From Sphaerisporangium album (GTDB lineage Bacteria > Actinomycetota > Actinomycetes > Streptosporangiales > Streptosporangiaceae), in contig NZ_QOIL01000005.1 of assembly GCF_003323745.1 (NCBI RefSeq), positions 1-64,000 on the forward strand: 64,000 nucleotides of DNA, given 5' to 3'. The notes under the pieces are model-generated. The model saw only the letters and a list, made by a program, of their open reading frames with translations, was not told where the DNA came from and searched no databases. Shown here one piece after another: positions 12,032-20,804 of this stretch (positions are counted from its first letter, which is position 1; each line of letters begins with the position of its first letter). The translations under genes were made by a program, and so were the position numbers.

Positions 12032-12823
12032 TCAGGGCGCTGGGGCCGCAAGGCGTAGCGCCTCGGCGAGTACGCCCGGCGCCTCGGCCAGCGACGGCCC
12101 GTACCAGGTGAGGTGACGGCCGCTCACGAGCGCCGCGGGGACGCCGGGGAAGAAGCCGGGGCCGTCGTCGGCGGTGAACCGGTACGGCTCGTCCGGCAGC
12201 ACGACCAGGTCGGGGGCGGCGGCGAGCAGCTCGGGCAGCGGGATCTTCGGGTACCGCTCCGGGTGGCCGGCGTAGATGTTCTCGACGCCGAGGCGCAGGA
12301 GCACGTCGCCCAGGAAGGTGTCCCGCCCGGCGACCATCCACGGCTTGCGCCACACCGGGATCACGGCCCGCCGGGTGCCCGGCACGTCCCCGGCCGCTCG
12401 CCACGCCCGCTCGGCGGCGGTCAGCCACGGCGGCTCCGGCAGGCCCATCGCGCCGGTCAGCATGCGCCGCAGGGAGGACAGCGCGTCGTCGAGCGTCCGC
12501 ACGACGGTGACCCAGACCGGGACGCCCGCCCCGCGCAGCGCGTCGAGGTCGGGGACGCGGTTCTCCTCCTCGTTGGCCACCACCAGGTCGGGGGCGAGCG
12601 CGATCACGGCCGCCACGTCGGGGTTCTTGGTGCCGCGCACGCGGGTGACGTCGAGATCCCCGGGGTGGGAGCACCAGTCGGTGGCGCCGACGAGCAGCCC
12701 GGGAGCCGTGGCCGCGATCGACTCGGTGAGCGACGGCACCAGCGAGACGACCCGGCGGACGCGCGCGGGCAGGGGCACGGGCAGTCCGAGGTCGTCCTCG
12801 GCGAGCCCCGCGCGTGCGTTCAC
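12032..12823 (-). CDS. Helical-backbone metal-receptor (BtuF-like) protein, no signal peptide
   Basis: A 263-residue protein of the TroA/BtuF superfamily. It has VVSLVPSLTESI, GATDWCSHP, VRGTKNPDVAAVIALAPDLVVANEEEN and a C-terminal APDLVVLPDEPYRF lobe joined by a long helix. Most relatives are exported binding proteins for cobalamin or siderophores, but this one starts MNARAGLAEDDLG and shows no signal peptide or lipobox, so it appears cytoplasmic. The GTG start is supported by GGGAGG 7 bases upstream. It lies between a FhuF-like gene and mgtC-like gene on one strand. A role in corrinoid or iron-chelate handling is inferred. Confidence 0.8.
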   Translation of the reverse strand: MNARAGLAEDDLGLPVPLPARVRRVVSLVPSLTESIAATAPGLLVGATDWCSHPGDLDVTRVRGTKNPDVAAVIALAPDLVVANEEENRVPDLDALRGAGVPVWVTVVRTLDDALSSLRRMLTGAMGLPEPPWLTAAERAWRAAGDVPGTRRAVIPVWRKPWMVAGRDTFLGDVLLRLGVENIYAGHPERYPKIPLPELLAAAPDLVVLPDEPYRFTADDGPGFFPGVPAALVSGRHLTWYGPSLAEAPGVLAEALRLAAPAP

Positions 12824-12848
12824 CGTGGGCCTCCCGCCCCTGGACGGC

Positions 12849-12949
12849 GGTTCACCGGGAGCCTGACGCGATTCATGGGGAGCCTGACGCGGTTCACGGG
12901 AGCCTGACGCCGTTCGCCGGGAGCCTGACGCGGTTCACCGGGAGCCTCC
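12849..12949 (-). repeat. Tandem repeat, about five copies of a 21-bp unit
   Basis: Unit starts lie at 12849, 12870, 12891 (20 bp), 12911 and 12932 (partial). The shared core is GGGAGCCTGACGC, preceded by GTTCACC or a variant. The last unit overlaps the stop codon of the FhuF-like gene, so the array occupies the whole 111-bp gap to the next gene. It has no spacer diversity and is not a CRISPR. Confidence 0.9.
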
Positions 12950-13897
12950 GGTCAGGCGTTCCCATCGGGCCGCGCGGTCGGGGTCGGGGATCAGGGCGCA
13001 GTCGTCGCAGTACCCGCCGGCCTCGACGCGGTAGTAGAGGCAGCAACTCGTCCGGACGAACAGGTGTGTGCCGGGCGCGGGTTCCACGAGCCGGCCGGTC
13101 CCCGCGAGGACGCCGAGCCTCAGGACGTCGCCCACCAGGCGTGCCGCGCCCGGCGCGAGGTCGGGACGGGCGAGCGGCAGCGTGCGGAGGACGCCGGCCA
13201 GGGCGGAGGCGGCGTTGCCCCACAGCAGCCCGGCCGCGATCCTGCTGACACCGCGGAAGGCCTCGACCAGGGGTTCCAATATTTCGGTCACCACCGTCCG
13301 GTACACCAGCTCGGTCACCTGACCGTTTCCCGCGCCGGGTCCTCCGACGAATCCGGCCTCACCGGCGGGCGAGGTGCCGGTTTCGGGGCCGGGTGCCGTC
13401 CAGGTTCCGGGGGCGCCGCCGGTCACGGAGGACGGGAGGACGAGCCAGCGCATGGTGACGGGCGGCGCCCACAGGGGCAGCGGCCCGGTCGGGACCGGAC
13501 GCCACAGCAGGTGCCCGGGCGCGGCGGCCGGGAGCAGCCTGTAGGCGGTGACGGTGCCGACGACGGGGGACCACACGCGGGCCGCGAGCCCCTGGAACAG
13601 GATGGACGCCCCGACCCGGTCCTCCTCGGCGCCGAGCCGCCGCCCGTAGTCGGTGATCCGGGCGCGCAGGGCCTCGGTGTCGCGGGACAGCTCGCGCAGG
13701 GGCCGCCAGAGCGGCTCGTCCTCGCGCCCGGCGTCCGACGAGACCTCGAAGTACGGCCCGATGGCGGACACCTCGGCCAGCGCCTTCGTGACCAGAGCGG
13801 GCTCGGCGGTCACCGTGCCGGCGGGGAAGCCTTCCGGGAGGCCGCCCGGAGACGGAGATGGAGGCGGAGATGTCGTCACACCCGTATTCTTCGTCAC
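12935..13897 (-). CDS. FhuF-like ferric-siderophore reductase / 2Fe-2S protein
   Basis: About 320 residues from the chosen GTG at 13897 (a GTG at 13993 would add 32 low-complexity residues; no ribosome site decides). The C-terminus carries the FhuF signature RTSCCLYYRVEAGGYCDDC, a C-C-x10-C-x2-C pattern that binds an unusual 2Fe-2S cluster. The N-terminal two thirds resemble the FhuF body domain. Such proteins reduce ferric siderophores in the cytosol to release iron. No siderophore transport or synthesis genes lie nearby. The stop codon falls in the last unit of a 21-bp tandem repeat, 111 bp before the metal-receptor-like gene. Confidence 0.8.
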   Translation of the reverse strand: MTKNTGVTTSPPPSPSPGGLPEGFPAGTVTAEPALVTKALAEVSAIGPYFEVSSDAGREDEPLWRPLRELSRDTEALRARITDYGRRLGAEEDRVGASILFQGLAARVWSPVVGTVTAYRLLPAAAPGHLLWRPVPTGPLPLWAPPVTMRWLVLPSSVTGGAPGTWTAPGPETGTSPAGEAGFVGGPGAGNGQVTELVYRTVVTEILEPLVEAFRGVSRIAAGLLWGNAASALAGVLRTLPLARPDLAPGAARLVGDVLRLGVLAGTGRLVEPAPGTHLFVRTSCCLYYRVEAGGYCDDCALIPDPDRAARWERLTGGSR

Positions 13898-14056
13898 CCG
13901 CCGTCCCGGGCCGTGGCCGGCCTCGGGTGTGGTCCGTCGTGCGTCATCGGCCGGCTGCTCGTCCCCGTCACCGGCCCCGCCTCGTGCTGTCACCCGCCGC
14001 GGTCCCGCTTCGCCGCGTCGGCGGTCCCGTCCACGGCCCGGCTCCGGGCCCCGCGG

Positions 14057-14521
14057 TCAGACGGCCTCCATGATCTCGTGCATGAGGTCGCCGTCCGCCA
14101 GTTCCGTCGCGACCCGGGCGGGGACGGCGGCCATGCCGTCGATCTGGACGGTCAGCTCGGGCGTGCTGAGGCCGGCGAGCACCGCGATGGAGTTGGTGGG
14201 GTAGCCGCCGTTGGGGTACCAGCGGGCGAACGTCTGGTGCCGCGCGAGCCTGCTGCCCTCCAGGTGCTCGGCGCCGGCCAGCATCGTGAACAGCCGCACC
14301 AGGTGCTCGGGCCCCGCGCCGGCCGACCTGAGCAGGGTCTCGATGTTGGCGTAGATCTGCAGGCTCTGGGTCTGGGCGTCCGGCCCGGCGAGCGTGCCGT
14401 CCGGCAGCAGCCCGAACTGGCCGGCGATCATGATGAGGTCGTGGCCGGCCGGTACGGAGACCAGGTGGCTGTACTGGGCGACCGGCGGTGCCACGCCGGG
14501 CGGATTCCAGCGCCGGATCAT
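14057..14521 (-). CDS. RidA/YjgF family protein
   Basis: About 154 residues from the ATG at 14521, chosen because GAGGGGAC lies 4 bases upstream; an ATG at 14578 lacks this. The chorismate-mutase-like RidA fold is seen in NPPGVAPPVAQYSHLV, IMIAGQFGLLPDG, QSLQIYANIETLLRSAGAGPEHLVRLFTML and TNSIAVLAGLSTPELTVQIDGMA. Canonical RidA enzymes hydrolyse reactive enamines or imines and have an Arg near residue 105 in a late motif. That motif is not obvious here, so it may belong to a non-canonical Rid subfamily. Function is open. Confidence 0.8.
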   Translation of the reverse strand: MIRRWNPPGVAPPVAQYSHLVSVPAGHDLIMIAGQFGLLPDGTLAGPDAQTQSLQIYANIETLLRSAGAGPEHLVRLFTMLAGAEHLEGSRLARHQTFARWYPNGGYPTNSIAVLAGLSTPELTVQIDGMAAVPARVATELADGDLMHEIMEAV

Positions 14522-14708
14522 CGTCCCCTCCTCGGCCGGTGTCGGATGGACGGTCACCCGGAGGATGCCGTCGATCACCGATGGTATTCGCGCCGATCAC
14601 CGAACGCGGGGTAACCGCGCTGAAGTTCCAGGTGATCCTCTTCGCGGGGCGCCCGGCCGTTTTGGGTCTTGCCCGTGGGTGGGCCCGGAGTTATGTTGCA
14701 CGCAACTC

Positions 14709-14725
14709 TTAGGAAACTTTCCTAA
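14709..14725 (+). promoter_or_regulatory. Perfect 17-bp palindrome upstream of the chitinase gene
   Basis: TTAGGAAACTTTCCTAA has perfect 8-bp arms around a central C. It lies 16 bp before the chitinase ATG and shortly after a plausible core promoter (TTGCCC, 17 bp, TATGTT near 14672-14700). This places it at or just after the transcription start. A 15/17 match precedes the chitosanase gene. It looks like the operator of a common regulator of chitin/chitosan enzymes. Confidence 0.65.
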
Positions 14726-14741
14726 AGGAAAGAGCTCCCAC

Positions 14742-17303
14742 ATGCGCCGATTCTCCGTTGTACTGCTGCTCGCGCTCGTGGCGACTGCCCTGGCGATCCC
14801 CGTGAACGCGGCGGCGGCCCGCCTCACCGCGGCGTTCACCCTGACCGGCACCCAGGGCAAGTTCGTCGTGAGCAACCCGGGCACCACCGCCGTGACCGGC
14901 TGGTCGATCCAGTTCGACCTCCCCGCCGGAGTGACCGTCTCCAACCCCCAGAACGCCACCGCCACCCAGAGCGGGACGCGCGTCACGCTCAACCCGGCGT
15001 ACTACATCGCCACCGTCCAGCCGGGCAAGAACACCGAGCCGTACAGCCCGGCCTTCACGTTGAGCGCGGCCGCGCAGCCGGCGAACTGCACGATCGGCGG
15101 CGCCAACTGTGACGGCAGCGGAGACGACCCGCCGCCCCCGGCGCCGGTGACCGCGACCTACTCCGCCTCGGGGACCCGCGGCACGTACGTCGTCAACAAC
15201 AACACCGCCACCGCGCTGAACGGCTGGTCGATCACGTTCGACCTGCCCTCGGGCGTCACCGCGAGCGGCGCGCAGAACGCGACGATCAGCCAGAGCGGCA
15301 CCCACGTCACGCTCACGCCCGTGTACTACAACACGACGATCGGCGCGAACCGGAGCACCGAGCCGTACAGCCCGTCGTTCACGCTCAGCAGCGCGTCGGC
15401 CTCGCCGTCGAACTGCCGGGTCAACGACGTGCGCTGCGACGGCGCGGCCGACACCCCGCCCGGCGCGCCCGGGAACCTGCGCTCGCCGGTCAAGACCACC
15501 AGGACCGTCTCGCTGGCGTGGGACGCCTCCACCGGCGGCAGCCTGCCGATCACCGGCTACCAGGTCTACAAGGGCGCCGAGCTCGCGGCCACGGTGACCG
15601 GCACCGCCGCGACGGTGACCGGCCTCACCCCGAACACCGCGTACTCGTTCACGGTCAAGGCCAAGGACCTCAAGGGCAACCTCGGCCCGGCGAGCGCCGC
15701 CCTCGCGGTGACCACGAGCAACCCGGCGGACGACACCCAGGCGCCGACCGTGCCCACCGGCCTGCGCAGCACGTCCACCGGCCCCGCCGAGATCGCGCTC
15801 GCGTGGACCGCCTCCACCGACAACAAGGGCGTCGCCGGGTACGACGTCTACAACGGGCCGACGCTCGCCACCAGCGTCATCGGCACCTCGGCCACGGTCA
15901 CCGGCCTCTCGCCGTCCACCGAGTACACCTTCACCGTGCGGGCGCGCGACCTGTACGACAACCTCTCCGCGCCGAGCGCCGCGCTCAAGGTCAGCACGAC
16001 CGACGTCATCGGCAGCGGCTACGCGCGGGTCGGCTACTTCGTGCAGTGGGGCATCTACGGCCGCCAGTACTTCGTGAAGAACCTGGACACGACGGGCGCC
16101 GCCGCCAAGCTGACCCACCTGAACTACGCGTTCGCCAACATCGACCCGCAGAACCTGACCTGCCTCCAGGGCGTGACCCGGGGCACGACCGCCAACCCGC
16201 AGGACCCGAACCAGGGCGACGGCGCGGGCGACGCGGACGCCGACTACGGGCGGCCGATGAGCGCCGCGCAGTCGGTGGACGGCCAGGGCGACACCGGCTG
16301 GGAGAGCCTGCGCGGCAACTACAACCAGCTCAAGAAGCTCAAGGCCAAGTACCCCAACCTCAAGATCCTCATCTCGATCGGCGGCTGGACGTACTCCAAG
16401 TACTTCTCCGACGTGGCGGCCACAGACGCGGCGCGCAAGAAGTTCGTGGCCTCCTGCATCGACACCTACATCAAGGGCAACCTGCCCGTCTACAACGGCG
16501 CGGGCGGCCCCGGCAGCGCCGCCGGCATCTTCGACGGGATCGACCTGGACTGGGAGTGGCCGGGCGCCGAGGGGCACGCGGGCAACCACATCGGGGCCAA
16601 TGACAAGGCCAACAACACCCTGCTGATCGCCGAGTTCCGCAGGCAGCTCGACGCGCTGACGCTGGAGACCGGCAAGCGCTACCAGCTCACCGCGTTCACC
16701 CCGGCCGACCCGGCGAAGATCGCCGCAGGCTGGGACCTGGCGGAGGTCGCCAAGTCCCTGGACATCTTCAACGTGCAGGGCTACGACTTCCACGGCGCCG
16801 GCAGCGACAACTCGTGGGAGCCCAACCGGACCGGCCACCAGGGCAACCTGTACGCCGACGCCGACGACCCGTACAACTTCCACTTCAGCGTGGAGAACGC
16901 GATCAACGTGTACCTCCAGGCCGGGGTGAACCCCCGCAAGCTGACCATCGGCCTCGCCTACTACGGGCGCGGCTGGCAGGGCGTGGCGGACGGCGGCAGG
17001 TTCGGCGAGTGGCAGTCGGCGACCGGCGCGGCGCCCGGCCAGTTCCAGGAGGAGGCGGGCACGCGCGGCTACGCCAACCTCGTGGCGAGCGTGCCGGGAT
17101 GCACCGTGCGGCACGACGAGGTCGCGGTGGCCACGTACTGCTACACCGGCAACGGCGGGCAGTGGTGGAGCTTCGACGACACGTGGGCGATCCAGAAGAA
17201 GGCCGCGTGGCTGCGATCGAAGAACCTGCTCGGGGCGATGATCTGGGAGATGTCCGGTGACCCGGGCACCCTCACCACCGCCCTGGACGCGGCGCTGAGG
17301 TAG
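14742..17303 (+). CDS. Secreted GH18 chitinase with two CBM2-like modules and two FN3 domains
   Basis: An 853-residue exported enzyme. The signal peptide is about 1-25 (AIPVNAAAA). Two similar binding modules (about 27-127 and 135-233, each with GWSI.FDLP.GVT and ending in a Cys pair) resemble cellulose/chitin-binding CBM2. Two fibronectin type III domains follow (about 237-320 and 327-415). The catalytic barrel starts near 427 (YARVGYFVQWG). Its DGIDLDWE motif spans 598-605, E605 being the proton donor, and a chitinase insertion domain is probably present (GLAYYGRGW). It cleaves chitin to chito-oligosaccharides by substrate-assisted catalysis. The ATG at 14742 is chosen because the signal peptide starts there and GGAAAG lies upstream. 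Confidence 0.95.
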   Translation: MRRFSVVLLLALVATALAIPVNAAAARLTAAFTLTGTQGKFVVSNPGTTAVTGWSIQFDLPAGVTVSNPQNATATQSGTRVTLNPAYYIATVQPGKNTEPYSPAFTLSAAAQPANCTIGGANCDGSGDDPPPPAPVTATYSASGTRGTYVVNNNTATALNGWSITFDLPSGVTASGAQNATISQSGTHVTLTPVYYNTTIGANRSTEPYSPSFTLSSASASPSNCRVNDVRCDGAADTPPGAPGNLRSPVKTTRTVSLAWDASTGGSLPITGYQVYKGAELAATVTGTAATVTGLTPNTAYSFTVKAKDLKGNLGPASAALAVTTSNPADDTQAPTVPTGLRSTSTGPAEIALAWTASTDNKGVAGYDVYNGPTLATSVIGTSATVTGLSPSTEYTFTVRARDLYDNLSAPSAALKVSTTDVIGSGYARVGYFVQWGIYGRQYFVKNLDTTGAAAKLTHLNYAFANIDPQNLTCLQGVTRGTTANPQDPNQGDGAGDADADYGRPMSAAQSVDGQGDTGWESLRGNYNQLKKLKAKYPNLKILISIGGWTYSKYFSDVAATDAARKKFVASCIDTYIKGNLPVYNGAGGPGSAAGIFDGIDLDWEWPGAEGHAGNHIGANDKANNTLLIAEFRRQLDALTLETGKRYQLTAFTPADPAKIAAGWDLAEVAKSLDIFNVQGYDFHGAGSDNSWEPNRTGHQGNLYADADDPYNFHFSVENAINVYLQAGVNPRKLTIGLAYYGRGWQGVADGGRFGEWQSATGAAPGQFQEEAGTRGYANLVASVPGCTVRHDEVAVATYCYTGNGGQWWSFDDTWAIQKKAAWLRSKNLLGAMIWEMSGDPGTLTTALDAALR

Positions 17304-17385
17304 CGCTCCAAGGCCCTGCGGACTTGTCAGACGGATCGCGGCCGGTCGTCTTCCGGGGCGGCCGGCCGCACCGTTCGCGGTGGTC

Positions 17386-17417
17386 AGGTCCCGGCACGGG
17401 CGCCCGTGCCGGGACCT
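17386..17417. terminator. Perfect 32-bp palindrome, terminator of the chitinase gene
   Basis: The arms AGGTCCCGGCACGGGC and its exact complement meet with no unpaired bases between them, about 80 bases after the chitinase stop. As RNA it would fold into a long GC hairpin, with a short loop formed from the centre. It may act on either strand. Confidence 0.75.
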
Positions 17418-17529
17418 CACCGATGTTACCTACGGGTCAGTAATTTGTAATGGGAACTTGTAAATCAGGTCAAGCGGGCTGACATTCTGATCAACCGTTG
17501 CCACGGGGGATCAGCCCCAGGAGGCCCGC

Positions 17530-18378
17530 TTGCCAGTCCCGCGCCCCACCCCCAGCCTTCGCGTCATCGCCGTCCTCTCCGCTCTCGTCAGCCTGCTGGC
17601 CGTCGTCGCCGTGGTCGCCGCTCCCGCGACCTCGGCCGCCGCGCCGCCCGTCCCCACGTCCATGGCGTCCATGGGCGACTCGATCACCCGCGGCTTCAAC
17701 GCGTGCGGGTTCTACGTCGACTGCACGTCCCGGTCGTGGTCCACCGGGTCCACCTCTTCCGTCAACAGCCACTACCTGCGCATCCGCGGCGTCTCCCCGT
17801 CCCTCGTCGCCTACAACGACGGCAAGACGGGCGCCCAGGTCGCCGACATGACCGGCCAGGCCCAGCAGGCCGTCTCCCAGCGCGTCGGTTATGTCACGAT
17901 CCTCATCGGCGCCAACGACGCGTGCACCTCCTCGGAGTCCACGATGACCTCGGTCGGCGACTTCGAGGCCCGGTTCCGCTCGGCGATGAGCACGCTCACG
18001 ACCGGCCTTCCCGGGGCGGCGATCTTCGTCGCCAGCGTTCCCGACGTGAAGCGGCTGTGGGAGGTCGGCAAGGACAGCACCGCCGCCCGCACGGCCTGGT
18101 CGGCGTTCGGCATCTGCCAGTCGCTGCTCGCCAACCCCACGTCCACCAGCGCCGCCGACGTCGCGCGGCGCGACCGCGTGCGCCAGCGCGTCGCCGACTT
18201 CAACGCCGTGCTCGCCCGCGTGTGCGGCGAGGTGGCCACCTGCAAGTACGACGGCGGCGCGGTGTTCAACTACCGGTTCGCCCTCTCCCAGATCAGCACC
18301 TGGGACTACTTCCACCCCAACACCACCGGCCAGCAGGTGCTCGCCTCGGTGACCTACGCCGCCGGTTTCGGCTGGTAG
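17530..18378 (+). CDS. Secreted SGNH/GDSL hydrolase
   Basis: A 282-residue exported protein with a TTG start. The start is favoured by AGGAGG 6 bases upstream and because it gives a complete signal peptide (about 1-37, ending ATSAAA). SGNH blocks are MGDSITRG (nucleophile S51), a GANDAC segment (block III Asn) and STWDYFHPN with the catalytic Asp and His. Cys residues fit disulfides of secreted actinomycete lipases/esterases. It probably hydrolyses lipid or acetyl esters outside the cell. Two TTGTAA hexamers (17445 and 17458) lie upstream but no clear core promoter. Confidence 0.9.
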   Translation: MPVPRPTPSLRVIAVLSALVSLLAVVAVVAAPATSAAAPPVPTSMASMGDSITRGFNACGFYVDCTSRSWSTGSTSSVNSHYLRIRGVSPSLVAYNDGKTGAQVADMTGQAQQAVSQRVGYVTILIGANDACTSSESTMTSVGDFEARFRSAMSTLTTGLPGAAIFVASVPDVKRLWEVGKDSTAARTAWSAFGICQSLLANPTSTSAADVARRDRVRQRVADFNAVLARVCGEVATCKYDGGAVFNYRFALSQISTWDYFHPNTTGQQVLASVTYAAGFGW

Positions 18379-18391
18379 GGATCACCAGGCG

Positions 18392-19180
18392 TCAGGGCAC
18401 CACGTAGGCGTCGTCCCGGGCATCGGTGATCGCCATGTGCCCGGGCGCGTGCCCGATCGCGAAGGGCGGCCGTGACGCGGTCACGGCCGCCTGCGGCGTC
18501 ACCCCGCAGGCCCAGAAGACCGGAAGCTCGCCCGCGCGCACCTCCACCGGGTCGCCGTAGTCCGGCCGACCGAGGTCGGTGATGCCCAGCGCCGCCGGGT
18601 CGCCGACGTGCACGGGGGCGCCGTGGACGGCGGGGTAGCGCGAGGTGATCCGCACCGCCGTCGCGACCAGCCCGGACGGCACCGGCCGCATCGACACCAC
18701 CAGCGGCCCCGACAGGTCCCCGGCCGGGCGGCACTCGCGGTTGGTCCGGTACATCGGGACGTTGGTCCGGGCCTCGAGGTGGCGTACCGGCACCCCGGCC
18801 GCCAGCAGCGCCGCCTCGAACGTGAAACTACAGCCGATCAGGAAGCACACCAGGTCGTCGCGCCAGTACGCGCGCACGTCGGGCACCTCGGCGACCTGCT
18901 CGCCGTGCTCGTACACCCGGTAGAGGGGGAGGTCGGTGCGCAGGTCGCCGTCGAAGATGGAGGCGGCGTGCTCCCCGGGCTCGGTCACGTCCAGCACCGG
19001 GCACGCCCGCGGGTTGCGCTGCGCGAACAGCAGGAAGTCGTAGGCGCGGTCCCTGGGGACGGCGAGCAGGTTGGCCTGCGTCCAGCCCGCCGACCAGCCG
19101 GAGGTGGGGGTCACCACGCCCTCGCGGAAGGCGGCGCGCGCGTCGCGCGGGGTGACGAGCGCCGGATCGAGCAATGTCAT
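18392..19180 (-). CDS. D-glutamate cyclase-like hydro-lyase (DUF1445)
   Basis: About 262 residues. The pattern [57 protein letters not shown] and [14 protein letters not shown] is that of the YcsI/DUF1445 family, whose characterised member converts D-glutamate to 5-oxo-D-proline. Its placement behind pxpABC fits this: the cyclase would make the lactam that PxpABC opens. The second of two adjacent ATGs is preferred because GGAG lies 5 bases ahead of it. A strong hairpin separates it from pxpC, so its expression may be lower than that of the pxp genes. Confidence 0.88.
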   Translation of the reverse strand: MTLLDPALVTPRDARAAFREGVVTPTSGWSAGWTQANLLAVPRDRAYDFLLFAQRNPRACPVLDVTEPGEHAASIFDGDLRTDLPLYRVYEHGEQVAEVPDVRAYWRDDLVCFLIGCSFTFEAALLAAGVPVRHLEARTNVPMYRTNRECRPAGDLSGPLVVSMRPVPSGLVATAVRITSRYPAVHGAPVHVGDPAALGITDLGRPDYGDPVEVRAGELPVFWACGVTPQAAVTASRPPFAIGHAPGHMAITDARDDAYVVP

Positions 19181-19246
19181 CATCTCTCCGTTCTGCCTGT
19201 TCGCCGTCCGGCCGCGCCGTCCGCGACCGTCCCGACCGAGAACCCC

Positions 19247-19297
19247 CGCCCGCGTCGTACGGGCGAGGCGGGAACCGGAAGCCCGTACGGGCGGGCG
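19247..19297 (-). terminator. Hairpin after pxpC, attenuator or partial terminator
   Basis: Two stacked stems (CGCCCGC with GCGGGCG, and CGTACGGGC with GCCCGTACG) with a small internal loop and a 16-base loop lie 4 bases beyond the pxpC stop. The same-strand cyclase gene follows 67 bp later. Confidence 0.65.
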
Positions 19298-19300
19298 CCT

Positions 19301-20191
19301 CTAGTGCGGGCTCAGCCGGAACCGGACCCGCTGGCCGGGGCGGACCTGGGCCGCGCGGTCCACGTCCCGCGTGCGCACCACCGCGATCACCGGATAACCC
19401 CCGGTCACCGGATGGTCGGCCAGGAACAGCGTCGGCTGCCCCGACGGCGGCACCTGGAGCGCCCCCGGCACCATGCCCTCCGGCGGCAGCTCCCCGTCCC
19501 GCACGCGTTCCAGTACCGGCCCGCGCAGCCGGATGCCGACCCGGTTGCTGTCCGCCGTCACCTCGTACGGCTCCGCGCACAGCGCCCGCAGCGCGCCCGA
19601 GGTGAACCAGTCGTCGCGCGGCCCCGGCAGGACGGCGAGCAGGGGCACGTCGTCGCGCGGCTCGGCGACCGGCGCCAGGTCGACGCCGGGGAACCGCCCG
19701 GGCGGCGGGCCGACCGGCAACAGCGTGCCGGGCCTGGGCAGCTCCGGGCCGAGCCCCGCCATGAAGTCCGTGGCCCGCGACCCGAGGACCACGGGCACGT
19801 CCAGCCCGCCCCGGACCGCCACGTACGTACGCAGACCGCACCTCGGCACCCCCAGCCGCAGCGTCGCCCCGTCCGGCAGGCGCTCGACGGCGTGGTGGCC
19901 GATGTCGCGCGCCCGCCCCGACGCGTCGACCACCGTGGCCCTGCACGGCGCGCCGCTCAGCGCGATGAGCAGGTCGCCGTGGGCGCGGACGGCCAGGCCG
20001 CCCAGCGTCACCTCCAGGGCCGCCGCGCCCTCGGGGTTGGCCAGCAGCCGGTTGGCGAGCCGCAGGGAGCCCCGGTCGGCCGCGCCGGAGCGTCCCACGC
20101 CGAGATCGCCCCGCCCGGGACGCCCGAGGTCCTGCACGCTCGCCATCGGCCCGGTGGCGACCACCTCCAGCAGGCGGGCCGCCTCACCCAC
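19301..20191 (-). CDS. pxpC: 5-oxoprolinase subunit PxpC (biotin-dependent carboxyltransferase family)
   Basis: About 296 residues from a GTG at 20191. This start overlaps the pxpB stop by 8 bases and gives the family N-terminus (LLEVVATGPMASVQDLGRPGRGDLGVGRSGAAD). Further motifs are LEVTLGG, VAVRGGLDVPVVLGSRATD, EPYEVTADSNRVGIRLRGP and the C-terminal GQPTLFLADHPVTGGYPVIA. It forms the ATP-dependent 5-oxoprolinase with PxpA and PxpB, opening pyroglutamate to glutamate. Gene order and overlaps match the standard operon. Confidence 0.93.
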   Translation of the reverse strand: MGEAARLLEVVATGPMASVQDLGRPGRGDLGVGRSGAADRGSLRLANRLLANPEGAAALEVTLGGLAVRAHGDLLIALSGAPCRATVVDASGRARDIGHHAVERLPDGATLRLGVPRCGLRTYVAVRGGLDVPVVLGSRATDFMAGLGPELPRPGTLLPVGPPPGRFPGVDLAPVAEPRDDVPLLAVLPGPRDDWFTSGALRALCAEPYEVTADSNRVGIRLRGPVLERVRDGELPPEGMVPGALQVPPSGQPTLFLADHPVTGGYPVIAVVRTRDVDRAAQVRPGQRVRFRLSPH

Positions 20192-20804
20192 GACGGACCT
20201 CCACGAACCGGACGCGCGCGCCGGGCCGCAGCAGCGCGGGCGGGTCGGCGGCGACGTCCCACACCGGCAGGTCCGTGCGGCCGATGAGCCGCCATCCGCC
20301 GGGGGACTCGCGCGGGTACACCGCGCTGAACCCGGCCGCCAGCGCCACCGCCCCGGCCGGCACCCGCACACGCGACTCGGTCCTGCGGGGGACGCGCAGC
20401 CTGGGGTTGCCGCCGACGAGGTAGGCGAACCCGGGGGCGAAGCCGGAGAACGCCACCGTCCACGGCATGCCGGTGTGCGCCTCGACCACCTCGCGCTCGG
20501 ACAGCCCCGTCAGTACGGCGACGTCGGCGAGGTCGTCCCCGTCGTAGACCACGGGGACCGTCACCTCGCCCGCCGCCACGCGCGGCCCCGCGGCCGGGCG
20601 CGCGTTCAGGACCGCCGACTCGACCGCCCCCCAATGGGCAGGGGGCTCGAAGCGCACCAGCAGGGTGCGCGCGGCGGGGAGGAGGTCGGTGACCCCGCGC
20701 GGAGGGTCGGCCGCGAGCGTGTCGTACAGGGCGAGCACCTCCGCCGCGCCGCCCAGTTCGACCAGGACGGCCTGGTCGCCGCAGCGCCGGAACCGCGGGT
20801 TCAT
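20184..20804 (-). CDS. pxpB: 5-oxoprolinase subunit PxpB (KipI family)
   Basis: A 206-residue protein. The ATG at 20804 overlaps the pxpA stop (ATGA), implying translational coupling. KipI-family motifs are [14 protein letters not shown], the [14 protein letters not shown] segment, [39 protein letters not shown] and [15 protein letters not shown]. It is the second subunit of the PxpABC 5-oxoprolinase. A much longer in-frame extension to 21431 lies inside pxpA in another frame and is not real. Confidence 0.93.
   Translation of the reverse strand: MNPRFRRCGDQAVLVELGGAAEVLALYDTLAADPPRGVTDLLPAARTLLVRFEPPAHWGAVESAVLNARPAAGPRVAAGEVTVPVVYDGDDLADVAVLTGLSEREVVEAHTGMPWTVAFSGFAPGFAYLVGGNPRLRVPRRTESRVRVPAGAVALAAGFSAVYPRESPGGWRLIGRTDLPVWDVAADPPALLRPGARVRFVEVRRG

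Noticed and set aside
12849-12949. CRISPR array
   Set aside because: The 21-bp units are directly adjacent with no unique spacers, and no cas genes are present.
17386-17417. Perfect 32-bp palindrome as an attachment or recombination site
   Set aside because: It sits about 80 bases after the chitinase stop, is extremely GC-rich and has no integrase nearby; a transcription terminator explains it.
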